NCBI GenBank assembly: GCA_002419365.1
Contig: DIGA01000067.1
Coordinates: 1-64,000, forward strand
DNA from: Mageeibacillus sp. UBA5734
Lineage (GTDB): Bacteria; Bacillota; Clostridia; Saccharofermentanales; UBA5734
Reading direction: 5' to 3'
Length of the DNA stretch: 64,000 nucleotides
The notes beneath the pieces were generated by a model. That model worked only from the letters and a program-made list of their open reading frames with translations, had not been told where the DNA came from and searched no databases. The first letter of the stretch is position 1, and each line of letters opens with the position of its first letter. The translations under genes were made by a program, and so were the position numbers. Shown here piece after piece: positions 27,020 to 37,330 of the stretch.

Positions 27020-27582
27020 AGTCTATTATTCGACACGTCTGGTTCGTTTTCCTGCCCGGACTCTTCGTTTTTTTGTTCACTGGACTGGTAGTGCGCCTGA
27101 TGTTGCAAGTGGTGATGAACCGTCTGGCGGTTTTGCTCGATCCGGCCGGGATCGAGCCTTTTCCAGAAGGTTGCCGGAATGCCGGCGTACAGAGTCCTCG
27201 CTTCGACGATGGTACCCCCGGCTACCAGGGCACCGGCAGCGACCATGGCTCCGCGCTGGATGACAGCACCATCCAGGACGACAGCACTCATGCCGACCAG
27301 GGCGTCGTCTTCAATGGTGCAGCCGTGCAGGATCACCCCGTGGCCGATGCTCACCCGGTCGCCGATCACCACTTTGTCATGGACGACTGTCTGGTCCTGG
27401 ATATTGCTCTGGGCTCCGATCACGATTGGCTGGACATCGCCACGCAAGATGGCGCCATACCAGATCGAACTCTGTGGACCGATGGTCACATCGCCGATCA
27501 GGGTGGCTGTTTCCGCAATGAAAGCAGATGGATCCACCAGCGGTTTCTTGCCCTGGTAGGCACGAATCAAAGGCTTATGCAT
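27016..27582 (-). CDS. Gamma-class carbonic anhydrase-like protein
   Basis: This 188-residue left-handed beta-helix of hexapeptide repeats (IGDVTIGPQSSI, VVIGDRVSIGHGV) is of the YrdA/PaaY type. The three metal-binding histidines of the family are H68 (VVHDK), H81 (IGHG) and H86 (ILHGC). Enzymatic carbonic anhydrase activity is plausible but not assured for this short subfamily. It ends with a hydrophilic His/Gln/Glu-rich tail of about 35 residues. It sits between the SCIFF maturase gene and dnaG and overlaps dnaG by 4 nt. Confidence 0.85.
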   Translation of the reverse strand: MHKPLIRAYQGKKPLVDPSAFIAETATLIGDVTIGPQSSIWYGAILRGDVQPIVIGAQSNIQDQTVVHDKVVIGDRVSIGHGVILHGCTIEDDALVGMSAVVLDGAVIQRGAMVAAGALVAGGTIVEARTLYAGIPATFWKRLDPGRIEQNRQTVHHHLQHQAHYQSSEQKNEESGQENEPDVSNNRL

Positions 27583-27622
27583 GGCAGCTCTCCTTTAAGG
27601 AATCGATGAACGGTTGAACTGT

Positions 27623-28975
27623 TCAGGTCTTTAGCCAGAGGGCGCATTCGAGACGCTTTTTCTGCAGCTGGCAGCTGATCGGATCTACCCCATTGACATG
27701 GCCATTGACATGCAGGCTGTTGGCTGCACAACCGCCGCTGCAGAAGTACTTGGCCCAGCACTGGCTGCATTCGGCTTTGTCCGGAACCAGCAGCGAGTAA
27801 AATGGTAGCTGGACTACAGGATCGATCTGGACTGGTTGATTGTGAACATTGCCCATGCGGTATTCAGGTTCGCCGACAAACTGATGGCAGGGATAGATGT
27901 CACCTTCCGGGGTCACAGCGATGTATTCAATCCCGACACCGCAGCCCTTGATCCGCTTGAAGGCACACGGGCCATGGGACAGGTCGAGCATGAAATGGAA
28001 AAAATTGAACGGCTCGCCTTTGGCTTTGGCCTGGCGGATCTCCATCGCCAGCTTCTCGTATTCGGCTTCGATGGCCGGCAGGTCTTCCGGCCGGATTTCG
28101 TAACCCACCCCTGCCGGGGCCACAACAGGTTCCATCGACAGCTGCTTGCCCAAGGACGCCAGATGCAGGACGTCCCCGGTGAAATCGAGGTTGTGGCGGG
28201 TAAATGTACCACGCAGATAATAGTCCCTGTCGCCGCGCATTGCGATGAAATCCTTGAAATGCGGGGCGATGCGCTGATAGGAGCCTTTGCCACCCGCATC
28301 CGGCCTCATCCGGTCATGGACATCGGGGCGGCCATCCAGGCTGAGGACAACATTTTTGAAATGCTGGTTGATGAACCGGGATTTTTCCTCATCGAGCAGG
28401 ACACCGTTCGTGGTCATGGTCAGACGCAGGATCTTGCCGGTTTCTGCCCCCCTTTTCTCGCAATAGTCGACCAGATCGACTACGACAGGCCAGTTCAGGA
28501 GCGGTTCACCGCCAAAAAAATCGATGTCAAGGTTTCTGCGCGGGCCGGATGCCTCGATCAGAAAATCGATCGCTTTGTAGCCGGTTTCTGCATCCAGCAT
28601 GGTGCGGTGGCCGGTACCGAAATCTCCGGTACTGGCAAAACAATACTCACAGCGCAGATTGCAGTCGTGGCAAATATGCAGACACATGGATTTGATGCGG
28701 GGCTGATCGGGATACAGCTGGTCCGGGGTGATGGATTTGGCTGCAGCAAACAAATCACCCCGGGCGATCAGTTCGTCGATGTCGTTGCAGCATTCCCGGA
28801 CATCCGGGCCCAGACTGGCCTCGAGCTGTTGGATCTCGGTCTCTCCGGGGTGCTGTCCCTCATGCTCGATGTAGGACTCGATGACAGCAGCGGAAAGGGC
28901 ATCCAGCTTGTGCAGGGCGCCGCTTTCCGAATCGAAGGCGAGGGTGTCATTCTGGAATTTGAAAAGATGGACCAA
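27623..28975 (-). CDS. scfB: SCIFF peptide maturase, radical SAM/SPASM (ranthipeptide thioether synthase)
   Basis: This 450-residue enzyme would form Cys-to-alpha/gamma-carbon thioethers in the SCIFF peptide encoded just upstream. Residues 1-80 form a peptide-recognition-like N-terminus. The radical SAM cluster is C105-x3-C109-x2-C112 (CNLRCEYC), followed by FFGGEPLLN. The C-terminal SPASM region is Cys-rich (CAFKRIKGCGVG, GDIYPCHQF, CSQCWAKYFCSGGCAAN, CQLQKKRLEC). The start is TTG at 28975 with AAGGAG 7 nt upstream. A terminator hairpin separates it from the peptide gene, so read-through would set a low enzyme-to-peptide ratio. Confidence 0.95.
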   Translation of the reverse strand: MVHLFKFQNDTLAFDSESGALHKLDALSAAVIESYIEHEGQHPGETEIQQLEASLGPDVRECCNDIDELIARGDLFAAAKSITPDQLYPDQPRIKSMCLHICHDCNLRCEYCFASTGDFGTGHRTMLDAETGYKAIDFLIEASGPRRNLDIDFFGGEPLLNWPVVVDLVDYCEKRGAETGKILRLTMTTNGVLLDEEKSRFINQHFKNVVLSLDGRPDVHDRMRPDAGGKGSYQRIAPHFKDFIAMRGDRDYYLRGTFTRHNLDFTGDVLHLASLGKQLSMEPVVAPAGVGYEIRPEDLPAIEAEYEKLAMEIRQAKAKGEPFNFFHFMLDLSHGPCAFKRIKGCGVGIEYIAVTPEGDIYPCHQFVGEPEYRMGNVHNQPVQIDPVVQLPFYSLLVPDKAECSQCWAKYFCSGGCAANSLHVNGHVNGVDPISCQLQKKRLECALWLKT

Positions 28976-29000
28976 GAGGATCTCCTTTGTACAATGAAAA

Positions 29001-29033
29001 AGATAGTGGAAAGCCAGCGGCTATCCACTATCT
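29001..29033 (-). terminator. Terminator/attenuator between SCIFF gene and maturase gene
   Basis: AGATAGTGGA ... TCCACTATCT stem followed by TTTTTC on the minus strand. It lies 81 bp after the scfA stop and 26 bp before the scfB start. Confidence 0.8.
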
Positions 29034-29113
29034 CGCTGATTCAAATCAGACGGCAGGCAATAGGAACTCGGGAGCCGGGCAGATATCCTGACAGCTGGCC
29101 AGGGTAGCTTTGC

Positions 29114-29260
29114 TCAGCGCTCGAAGGATTCGCAAGCCTGGTTGGCAACGGTGCAGCTCGTCTTGCAGGCGGACTGGCAAGATGTCTGGCATTCACCGCA
29201 GGCACTCTGGCCAGCAGAGACATGGATACAAGCTTCACTGATGGTCTGGATGTGTTTCAT
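29114..29260 (-). CDS. scfA: SCIFF ranthipeptide precursor (six cysteines in forty-five)
   Basis: This 48-residue peptide is the substrate of the neighbouring radical SAM enzyme. It begins MKHIQTISEACIHVSAGQSA and ends with the family core CQTSCQSACKTSCTVANQAC. Cysteines are at 11, 21, 24, 28, 32, 36 and 43, so the C-terminal half holds the six family cysteines. The ATG at 29260 has GGAAGGGG about 8 nt upstream. It is too short for most gene finders. It lies 57 bp after yajC, the usual clostridial setting, but secD/secF, which commonly follow, are absent here. The biological role of SCIFF is unknown. Confidence 0.95.
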   Translation of the reverse strand: MKHIQTISEACIHVSAGQSACGECQTSCQSACKTSCTVANQACESFER

Positions 29261-29316
29261 ACGTTGATTTCCCCTTCCTATATGATCAAACGATATCGGA
29301 TGTTGCGATCAAATGA

Positions 29317-29637
29317 TTATTCACTGACTGGCTTGATGACCGTGCTGACGGAAGCTTTCTTGAACGTGATCAGTGTATTGGCAACGCTGGTCGAGATGGT
29401 GACTTCATCATCCTTGAGGTTGACGACCTTGCCGACAATACCACCAGCAGTGACCACTTTGTCACCGACGGCCATGGCATTGATCTGCTCACGCAGTTTC
29501 TTCTCCTTGGTCCGCTGGGGACGGATCAAAAGCAGGTACATCAGGCCAAACATCAAAACCAGTGGCAGCAAGGTGCCCAGCATGCCTGTCCAGCTGCCGG
29601 CGGCCGCATCGGTCATCGCGAATTTCACTAAATTCAT
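29317..29637 (-). CDS. yajC: Preprotein translocase subunit YajC
   Basis: This 106-residue membrane protein is an accessory of the Sec translocon. One transmembrane helix (about 19-37, MLGTLLPLVLMFGLMYLLL) is followed by the family signature IRPQRTKEKKLREQI and a beta-rich domain (VGDKVVTAGGIVGKVV). The ATG at 29637 follows GGAGGA; a TTG five codons upstream sits inside that ribosome binding site and is rejected. It follows tgt, as in many bacteria. Confidence 0.95.
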   Translation of the reverse strand: MNLVKFAMTDAAAGSWTGMLGTLLPLVLMFGLMYLLLIRPQRTKEKKLREQINAMAVGDKVVTAGGIVGKVVNLKDDEVTISTSVANTLITFKKASVSTVIKPVSE

Positions 29638-29733
29638 GGTTATCTCCTCCAAAATCTGTCAAGGTCCAGCCAAATGGCCGGATTCCTGATGAGCTAAAAC
29701 AGTTTAGCACGAGCGTTCGCTGCTGCGCAAGGA

Positions 29734-31975
<2,242 letters not shown>

Positions 31976-31983
31976 AGCTTGGC

Positions 31984-31989
31984 ATTATA
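31984..31989 (-). promoter_or_regulatory. -10 box of queA, immediately before the start codon
   Basis: Minus-strand TATAAT at 31984-31989, only 8 nt from the queA ATG. The upstream -35 is poor. The element is back to back with the dapA -35 box at 31997-32002. Confidence 0.55.
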
Positions 31990-31996
31990 GCGAGAA

Positions 31997-32026
31997 TTGA
32001 CGGTAAAGTATAGCCGATGGTATCAT
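31997..32026 (+). promoter_or_regulatory. Predicted sigma-A promoter of dapA-dapB
   Basis: -35 TTGACG (31997-32002), an 18-bp spacer and -10 TATCAT (32021-32026). The predicted leader is about 95 nt and begins with a short hairpin CAAGGCT/AGCCTTG (32031-32048). It is too short for a lysine riboswitch. Confidence 0.6.
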
Positions 32027-32126
32027 GACACAAGGCTTTCCAGCCTTGGCCCATTGTTTGCCGCAGCATTTTTGCAAGAATACCATCTGCTTCTTTCAAA
32101 ATAAATCCTTCCTGGAGGACCACCTT

Positions 32127-33005
32127 ATGAAAAAGCCCTTGTTCCAAGGATCTGGTGTCGCCATTGTCACACCGTTTACCGAATCGGGTGTCCATTTTGA
32201 TGCCATGTCTGAACTGTGTGAATTCCACATCCAGCATGGAACCGACGCCATCGTCGTCGCAGGTACCACCGGTGAAGCATCCACCATGCCAGACGAAGAA
32301 CATCTGGCGATCATCGCCCATGTGGTCCAGACTGTGCGCGGACGTGTCCCGGTCATCGCCGGCACCGGCAGCAATGATACCCATCATGCCGTCGAACTCA
32401 GCCGCAAGGCCGCTGCCCTGGGCGTCGATGGCCTGCTGTGTGTGTCACCCTACTATAACAAAGCTTCCCAGGAAGGCCTGTATCGCCATTTCAAGGCCGT
32501 GGCCGAGGCAGTTGACTGCCCGATCATCCTGTATAACGTTCCCAGTCGCACCGGTATGAACATCAACCCGGAAACAGTCGCCCGCCTGGCAGAGTTGCCC
32601 AATGTCAACGGCCTTAAGGAATGCAAGCTGGAGCAAGTTCCAGAGATTGCCAGCCTGTGTGGTGACAAGATCAACCTTTACAGCGGCGAGGACACATTCG
32701 TCCTGCCGATGATGTCCTACGGTGGCAAGGGCGTTATCTCTGTTGTTGCCAACATTGTCCCCCAGCTGTGCCATGACATGGTCGCAGCCTATCTGTCCGG
32801 TGATGCCCCGGAAGCAACCCGGATCCAGACTCACCTGATCCCGCTGATCAAAGCCATGTTCTGTGATGTCAATCCCATCCCGGTCAAGCATGCCCTGTCG
32901 TTGATGGGCTACGCTGTGGGTGAATGCCGCATGCCTCTCTGCGAACCGAGTCCGGCAGCTTCTGCCATCATTCGCCAGGCCCTGGCTGACTACCAGCTGA
33001 TCTGA
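32127..33005 (+). CDS. dapA: 4-hydroxy-tetrahydrodipicolinate synthase
   Basis: This 292-residue TIM-barrel enzyme condenses pyruvate with aspartate semialdehyde in lysine/diaminopimelate synthesis. Schiff-base lysine K164 (GLKECKLEQ), catalytic Y136 (LYNVPSRTGMN) and the AGTTGEAST phosphate-loop block are present. The ATG at 32127 has GGAGG 9 nt upstream; the longer open frame upstream includes the promoter. It is followed by dapB after 56 bp. Confidence 0.96.
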   Translation: MKKPLFQGSGVAIVTPFTESGVHFDAMSELCEFHIQHGTDAIVVAGTTGEASTMPDEEHLAIIAHVVQTVRGRVPVIAGTGSNDTHHAVELSRKAAALGVDGLLCVSPYYNKASQEGLYRHFKAVAEAVDCPIILYNVPSRTGMNINPETVARLAELPNVNGLKECKLEQVPEIASLCGDKINLYSGEDTFVLPMMSYGGKGVISVVANIVPQLCHDMVAAYLSGDAPEATRIQTHLIPLIKAMFCDVNPIPVKHALSLMGYAVGECRMPLCEPSPAASAIIRQALADYQLI

Positions 33006-33061
33006 ACAGGCACAGCAACATTGGTGTCTTCACCGAAACCCTGCTAATTGAGGAGTCTATC

Positions 33062-33817
33062 ATGGCAATCCGTGTTTTTCTGAACGGCTGCAACGGCCGC
33101 ATGGGGCAAGTCATTTCCGGCCTGGCCAAAGAGAGCCAGGACCTGGAGATCGTCGCTGGCAGTGATCTGAACCAGTCGGTAACCCAGTCCTTCCCTGTTT
33201 TTGCCCAGGCCCAGGACTGCACGGTCGATTTCGATGTCATCATCGATTTTTCCAACCCAGCCGCCTTGCCGAACCTGTTTGAACTGATCCGCCGCACCCA
33301 AAAGCCGGCTGTGATCTGCACCACCGGACTGGAAGAATCCCAGAAAAAAGAGCTTGATGGACTGGCCCAGGCAAGTGCCATCTTTGTCTCAGCCAACATG
33401 TCACTGGGTGTCAACATCCTGATCAGCCTGGCCCAGAAGGCAGCAGCCATCCTCTACCCGGATTTCGACATCGAAATCATCGAAGCTCATCACCGTCAGA
33501 AAGTCGATGCACCCTCAGGCACTGCCCTGATGATTGCCGACGCAATCAACGAGACACTCGACAACCAGCTTGAATATACCTACGATCGCTCCCAAGTCCG
33601 GCAGAAACGCGGTGACCGGGAGCTGGGCCTGCATGCCATCCGCGGCGGCACCATCGTCGGCGAGCACACAGTGCTTTTTGCCGGGGGCGAAGAAACCATC
33701 AGCATCCACCACAGCGCCCAGTCGCGCAATGTCTTTGCCCGTGGCGCCCTGGCTGCTGCCAGATTTTTAGCTGGTAAACCAGCTGGCCGGTACGAAATGA
33801 AAGACCTGATCGGCTAA
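33062..33817 (+). CDS. dapB: 4-hydroxy-tetrahydrodipicolinate reductase
   Basis: This 251-residue enzyme reduces the DapA product with NAD(P)H. It has the nucleotide-binding motif NGCNGRMGQ (8-16), DFSNPAALP, and the catalytic block EAHHRQKVDAPSGTA with H143/H144 and K147. ATG with GAGGAG upstream. It is the second gene of dapA-dapB; a strong terminator follows. Confidence 0.96.
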   Translation: MAIRVFLNGCNGRMGQVISGLAKESQDLEIVAGSDLNQSVTQSFPVFAQAQDCTVDFDVIIDFSNPAALPNLFELIRRTQKPAVICTTGLEESQKKELDGLAQASAIFVSANMSLGVNILISLAQKAAAILYPDFDIEIIEAHHRQKVDAPSGTALMIADAINETLDNQLEYTYDRSQVRQKRGDRELGLHAIRGGTIVGEHTVLFAGGEETISIHHSAQSRNVFARGALAAARFLAGKPAGRYEMKDLIG

Positions 33818-33844
33818 GATTTCCAATCGTTCAATCAAACCATC

Positions 33845-33880
33845 CGAGGGGCTGATTCTAACAGAATCTGCCCCTCGTTA
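33845..33880 (+). terminator. Terminator of dapA-dapB
   Basis: Stem CGAGGGGC/GCCCCTCG with inner GATTCT/AGAATC (33845-33877), followed by TTATTTT. It also separates dapB from the convergent GGDEF gene. Confidence 0.85.
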
Positions 33881-33915
33881 TTTTCACAAGATGTACCCGG
33901 ATGGAACCAGTTGAT

Positions 33916-35016
33916 TCAAATTTCGGCGAGTGAATCAATGATCCGGTTCTTTCCGGTTTTCTTGGCCTGATACAATTTTGAATCGGTCTGGCGAATCAAT
34001 TCATCGATAGATTCCAATTGGAACTGGCTGATACCGCCGCTGATGGTTACCTTGAACGAGTGATCAAAATCGGCTCGTTCAAGCGCTTGCCGGATGCGTG
34101 CAGCCACAACCGAGGCAGCGGCCAGATCTGTGTCCGGCATGATGACAATGAATTCTTCTCTACCATAGCGTCCGACCTGATCCGTGATGCGGACCGTCTG
34201 CCGGATGATGTCCGCAGTTTGCCGGATGACATGATCCCCAACCAGATGACCATACGTGTCATTGATGGTCTTGAAATCATCAAGATCCATGATCAGGATG
34301 CTCAGAGGAATATTCATGCGTCTGGAACGCCTGATTTCTTCAGTCAAAGCAGCAAAAGAAGCTTCGTGATTGAGTAATTGGGTCATAGGATCAAGGCGAA
34401 CCAGTTCCTTGAGCTGAGTATTTTGCTTTTCAATATTGAGTTGGTCCAAATAGCTGCGTTTTCTCATCTGGTACAACTCGATTGACAAGGATTGAATGAT
34501 CATCATGAATACAGTTGTGTTGATTCGAGTGGCCAGGACTGCATCTGGATTTGACATGAAGATTGGCAGTGGCAGGACGAAACTGACAAACGACACACCA
34601 TGGATGATGAAACTTTCCCTGGGATGCATGACGATTAAAACCACAAGTCCTGCAATCACCATGAAAAACATATGGGTCATGTCTGCCTGGCGCGCTGACC
34701 AGAACGACAAGCTACAACCATACGCGATGGTGACGCAACTATACAGGTATTGGACAGCCTTGATCCGCCACACGGGCCAACGCTCAAACTGGATTCGCAT
34801 CAACCAGATCAATGGCGTCAACAGGATGCTCACCGCCACAAACGCCAGGATCAGCGGTCCGGTATTGAATAGGCGATGCTGGATAAAATAGAGCGGAAAG
34901 ACAAGACCAATCAATGCGAGACTGGCAATAGAAAGTCGCCGTGTGTTCTCAAAAAGAATCACACGCTCCAAGGTGGCATCAGCCGCAGCTTTCAGTTCAG
35001 GCTGGATTTTCGTCAT
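33916..35016 (-). CDS. Membrane GGDEF-domain protein with altered active site (GREEF)
   Basis: 366 residues. About six hydrophobic segments lie between 28 and 185, followed by a short coiled-coil linker (188-206) and a GGDEF domain (about 207-365). The domain has the usual DPMTQLLN, MDLDDFKTINDTYGH and GDHVI blocks. The signature reads G285-R286-E287-E288-F289 instead of GG(D/E)EF, so the second glycine is an arginine. The product-inhibition site RxxD (R276-I-T-D279) is kept at its normal distance. Cyclase activity is doubtful; it might act as a c-di-GMP sensor or have reduced activity. ATG at 35016 overlaps the DUF624 gene by 20 nt. Confidence 0.85.
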   Translation of the reverse strand: MTKIQPELKAAADATLERVILFENTRRLSIASLALIGLVFPLYFIQHRLFNTGPLILAFVAVSILLTPLIWLMRIQFERWPVWRIKAVQYLYSCVTIAYGCSLSFWSARQADMTHMFFMVIAGLVVLIVMHPRESFIIHGVSFVSFVLPLPIFMSNPDAVLATRINTTVFMMIIQSLSIELYQMRKRSYLDQLNIEKQNTQLKELVRLDPMTQLLNHEASFAALTEEIRRSRRMNIPLSILIMDLDDFKTINDTYGHLVGDHVIRQTADIIRQTVRITDQVGRYGREEFIVIMPDTDLAAASVVAARIRQALERADFDHSFKVTISGGISQFQLESIDELIRQTDSKLYQAKKTGKNRIIDSLAEI

Positions 35017-35926
35017 GATCCTTGATCATGAATCGGCGGATGCCGCGCCAGGTGATGGCCATGGCAAAAAACTGGCTCATGGCCAGGGCCAGGGTCAGGT
35101 ACCAGACAGCTGCGATCAGAACCGTGGCGACTGAGCCGTTCAGCAGCAAGGCACCAGGAACAACCAGCAGCAAGACTGCCGAGATCAGCAGGTAAAGCAG
35201 ATTATAAGGCAGACGCAGAATCACAAACAGCAGGCTGTTGCGATAGATCTGTCCCAGGGACAGTTTAAAGGTCACAATCATCGGATAGACATAAGCTTGC
35301 ATCATCAGCCAGACCAGTGCAGCCGCTGACAAGAGAATCTGGATCGCCAGGCGGACGGAACCAGGCAAAAAATCGGCCGTCCGGTAAAAGGTCAGGTTGA
35401 TGACCAGGACAACCCATGCCGCTCCGCTGATCAGGCTCGCCAGCAAGGACTGGCGCCAGTTGTCCTTCGTGTGCTCCCAAAAGTCAGACCAGGTGAAAAC
35501 ATGCTCGTCCCGGATGTAATTGCGCAAGATAAATGAAAATCCAGCCTGGAAAGGTCCTGCCACCACCAATTGCAGGCCCGTCAGCGCCAGCGCGGTGATC
35601 AGGTAGAACAAGGTCAATTGCGATACAGCTGCAGCTTCCAACGACTGGTCGGCCGTCCCCTCCAGTCCGAGAGCCTGGAACGACTCGATCAGGGTCGCGA
35701 CCGACAGTCCTGGGAAAAGGGCTGCCAGCAAGTAGATCGAAAGGAAAAAGGCCAGAATCAGGGCTGGCAAATGGAACACGATCATCATGAAGTTGAGTTT
35801 GATCAGTTCCCAGAAGCGCCGGGTCAGAATCTCCAGCGTGCCAAGCACGGGGCCCTTGTCCGGTTCATCCTTGCGAACGCCTGGCCCTTCCTTGGTAAAA
35901 TCAAACAAACCGAAAAATCCTGCCAT
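34997..35926 (-). CDS. DUF624 (YesL-like) integral membrane protein
   Basis: This 309-residue protein begins with the family hallmark MAGFFGLFDFTKEGPGV and has about five or six membrane segments. DUF624 proteins are of unknown function; many sit beside sugar ABC transporters, but here the neighbour is a GGDEF protein. An alternative ATG four codons upstream (35938) is possible. I prefer 35926 because the family motif begins there and AGGATGG lies about 8 nt before it. It is probably co-transcribed with the overlapping GGDEF gene. Confidence 0.8.
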   Translation of the reverse strand: MAGFFGLFDFTKEGPGVRKDEPDKGPVLGTLEILTRRFWELIKLNFMMIVFHLPALILAFFLSIYLLAALFPGLSVATLIESFQALGLEGTADQSLEAAAVSQLTLFYLITALALTGLQLVVAGPFQAGFSFILRNYIRDEHVFTWSDFWEHTKDNWRQSLLASLISGAAWVVLVINLTFYRTADFLPGSVRLAIQILLSAAALVWLMMQAYVYPMIVTFKLSLGQIYRNSLLFVILRLPYNLLYLLISAVLLLVVPGALLLNGSVATVLIAAVWYLTLALAMSQFFAMAITWRGIRRFMIKDHDENPA

Positions 35927-35974
35927 GGCATCAACCATCCTGTCTAAAATGAAAATCAGTCTAATAAAATAATC

Positions 35975-37330
35975 TTATCGTTTCAGGGTAGCCGGAGCAA
36001 GGTTCAAACGCTCAGCCAGCTGGTCGATCTCGGTGAGCGCCCGGTTGACCAGCGCTTGCTGGCGGGCTGGTTTACCTTTGAATTTCCCTTCCAGGGGGGC
36101 AATCAGGCCGAAATTGGCGTTCATCGGCTGGAAATGCCTGGCATTGGCCTGGGCAATGTAATGGGCCAGCGAGCCGATGACCGTTCCTGGTCCGGGCAGA
36201 TAGAACTTGCGGTCGCCCTCGTCCATCCCGGAAAACTCCAGCGCGGCCTGGATTCCAGCCACTAATCCGGACGAAGCGGATTCGACATAGCCTTCGACAC
36301 CGGTCATCTGGCCGGCAAAATAGAGTGGTTGCGGTCGTCGGACGCGGTAGTCGGGGTTGAGGATTTCGGGCGATGGCAGAAAGGTGTTGCGATGCATCAC
36401 CCCATAACGGACAAATTCTGCCTGCCCGAGTCCGGGAATCAGGCGAAACACGCGCTGCTGCTCCCCTTGTCTGAGCCGAGTCTGGAAGCCGACCAGGTTG
36501 TAGAGGCTGGCGGCCTGGTTGTCCTGGCGCAGCTGGACGCAGGCATAGGGTTCCCTGCCGGTGCGCGGGTCGACAAGGCCAACCGGTTTCAACGGGCCGA
36601 ACCGGATCGTGTCCGGGCCACGCTTGGCCATGGATTCGATCGGCATACAGCCTTCGAAGACAATTTCGCGGTCAAAATCCTTGACTTCGGCCAGTTCGGC
36701 CGCGATGAGCTCGCGATAAAAATTTTCGTAAGTGTCCCGGTCCATGGGACAGTTGATGTAGTCATCACCGCCACGGCCATAGCGGGACTGGCGGAAGGCG
36801 ATCGACAAATCGATCGATTCATACGTGACGATCGGGGCGGCGGCATCAAAAAAATGCAGCGTAGACAATCCCAGCTGGTCGCGGATGGCATCGAACAAGC
36901 CACCCTCGGTCAGCGGTCCGGTCGCGATGATGACAGGGCCATCCGCTGAGTCCGGCAGGGTATCGATCCGCTCCGAAGCAATTTCGATCATCGGGTGCTG
37001 CTCGATCGCTCGGGTTACAGCCGCTGCGAAGAGATCCCGGTCCACCGCGAGGGCACCTCCGGCCGGCAGTGCGGTCTGGTCCGCCGCAGCAAGGATCAGG
37101 GAGCCGAGACGGCGCATTTCTTCCTTGAGCAAGCCAACCGCATTTTCCAGCCGGCTGGCCCGGAGGGAATTGCTGCAGACCAGCTCCGCAAATTGGCTGC
37201 TGTGGTGGGCTTCGGTCATCTGGTGTGGCTTCATGTCGATCAGCCGCACAGGGATGCCGCGGCTGGCGACCTGCCAGGCTGCTTCACAGCCTGCCAGACC
37301 GGCACCGACAATGGTGACTTTACGCGCCAT
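35975..37330 (-). CDS. trmFO: tRNA (uracil-5-)-methyltransferase, folate/FAD dependent
   Basis: This 451-residue flavoenzyme makes m5U54 in tRNA from methylenetetrahydrofolate. It has the N-terminal FAD motif TIVGAGLAGCEAAWQV, then QMTEAHHSSQFAELVCSNSL, CPMDRDTYENFY and the C-terminal GPGTVIGSLAHYI. The frame is open over 100 codons further upstream inside topA. The ATG at 37330 is the family start, with GGGGAG before it, and overlaps topA by 11 nt. Last gene of comM-dprA-topA-trmFO. Confidence 0.95.
   Translation of the reverse strand: MARKVTIVGAGLAGCEAAWQVASRGIPVRLIDMKPHQMTEAHHSSQFAELVCSNSLRASRLENAVGLLKEEMRRLGSLILAAADQTALPAGGALAVDRDLFAAAVTRAIEQHPMIEIASERIDTLPDSADGPVIIATGPLTEGGLFDAIRDQLGLSTLHFFDAAAPIVTYESIDLSIAFRQSRYGRGGDDYINCPMDRDTYENFYRELIAAELAEVKDFDREIVFEGCMPIESMAKRGPDTIRFGPLKPVGLVDPRTGREPYACVQLRQDNQAASLYNLVGFQTRLRQGEQQRVFRLIPGLGQAEFVRYGVMHRNTFLPSPEILNPDYRVRRPQPLYFAGQMTGVEGYVESASSGLVAGIQAALEFSGMDEGDRKFYLPGPGTVIGSLAHYIAQANARHFQPMNANFGLIAPLEGKFKGKPARQQALVNRALTEIDQLAERLNLAPATLKR

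Noticed and set aside
32027..32126. Lysine riboswitch upstream of dapA
   Set aside because: The leader is only about 95 nt with one small hairpin; the lysine aptamer is far larger and its conserved junction is absent.
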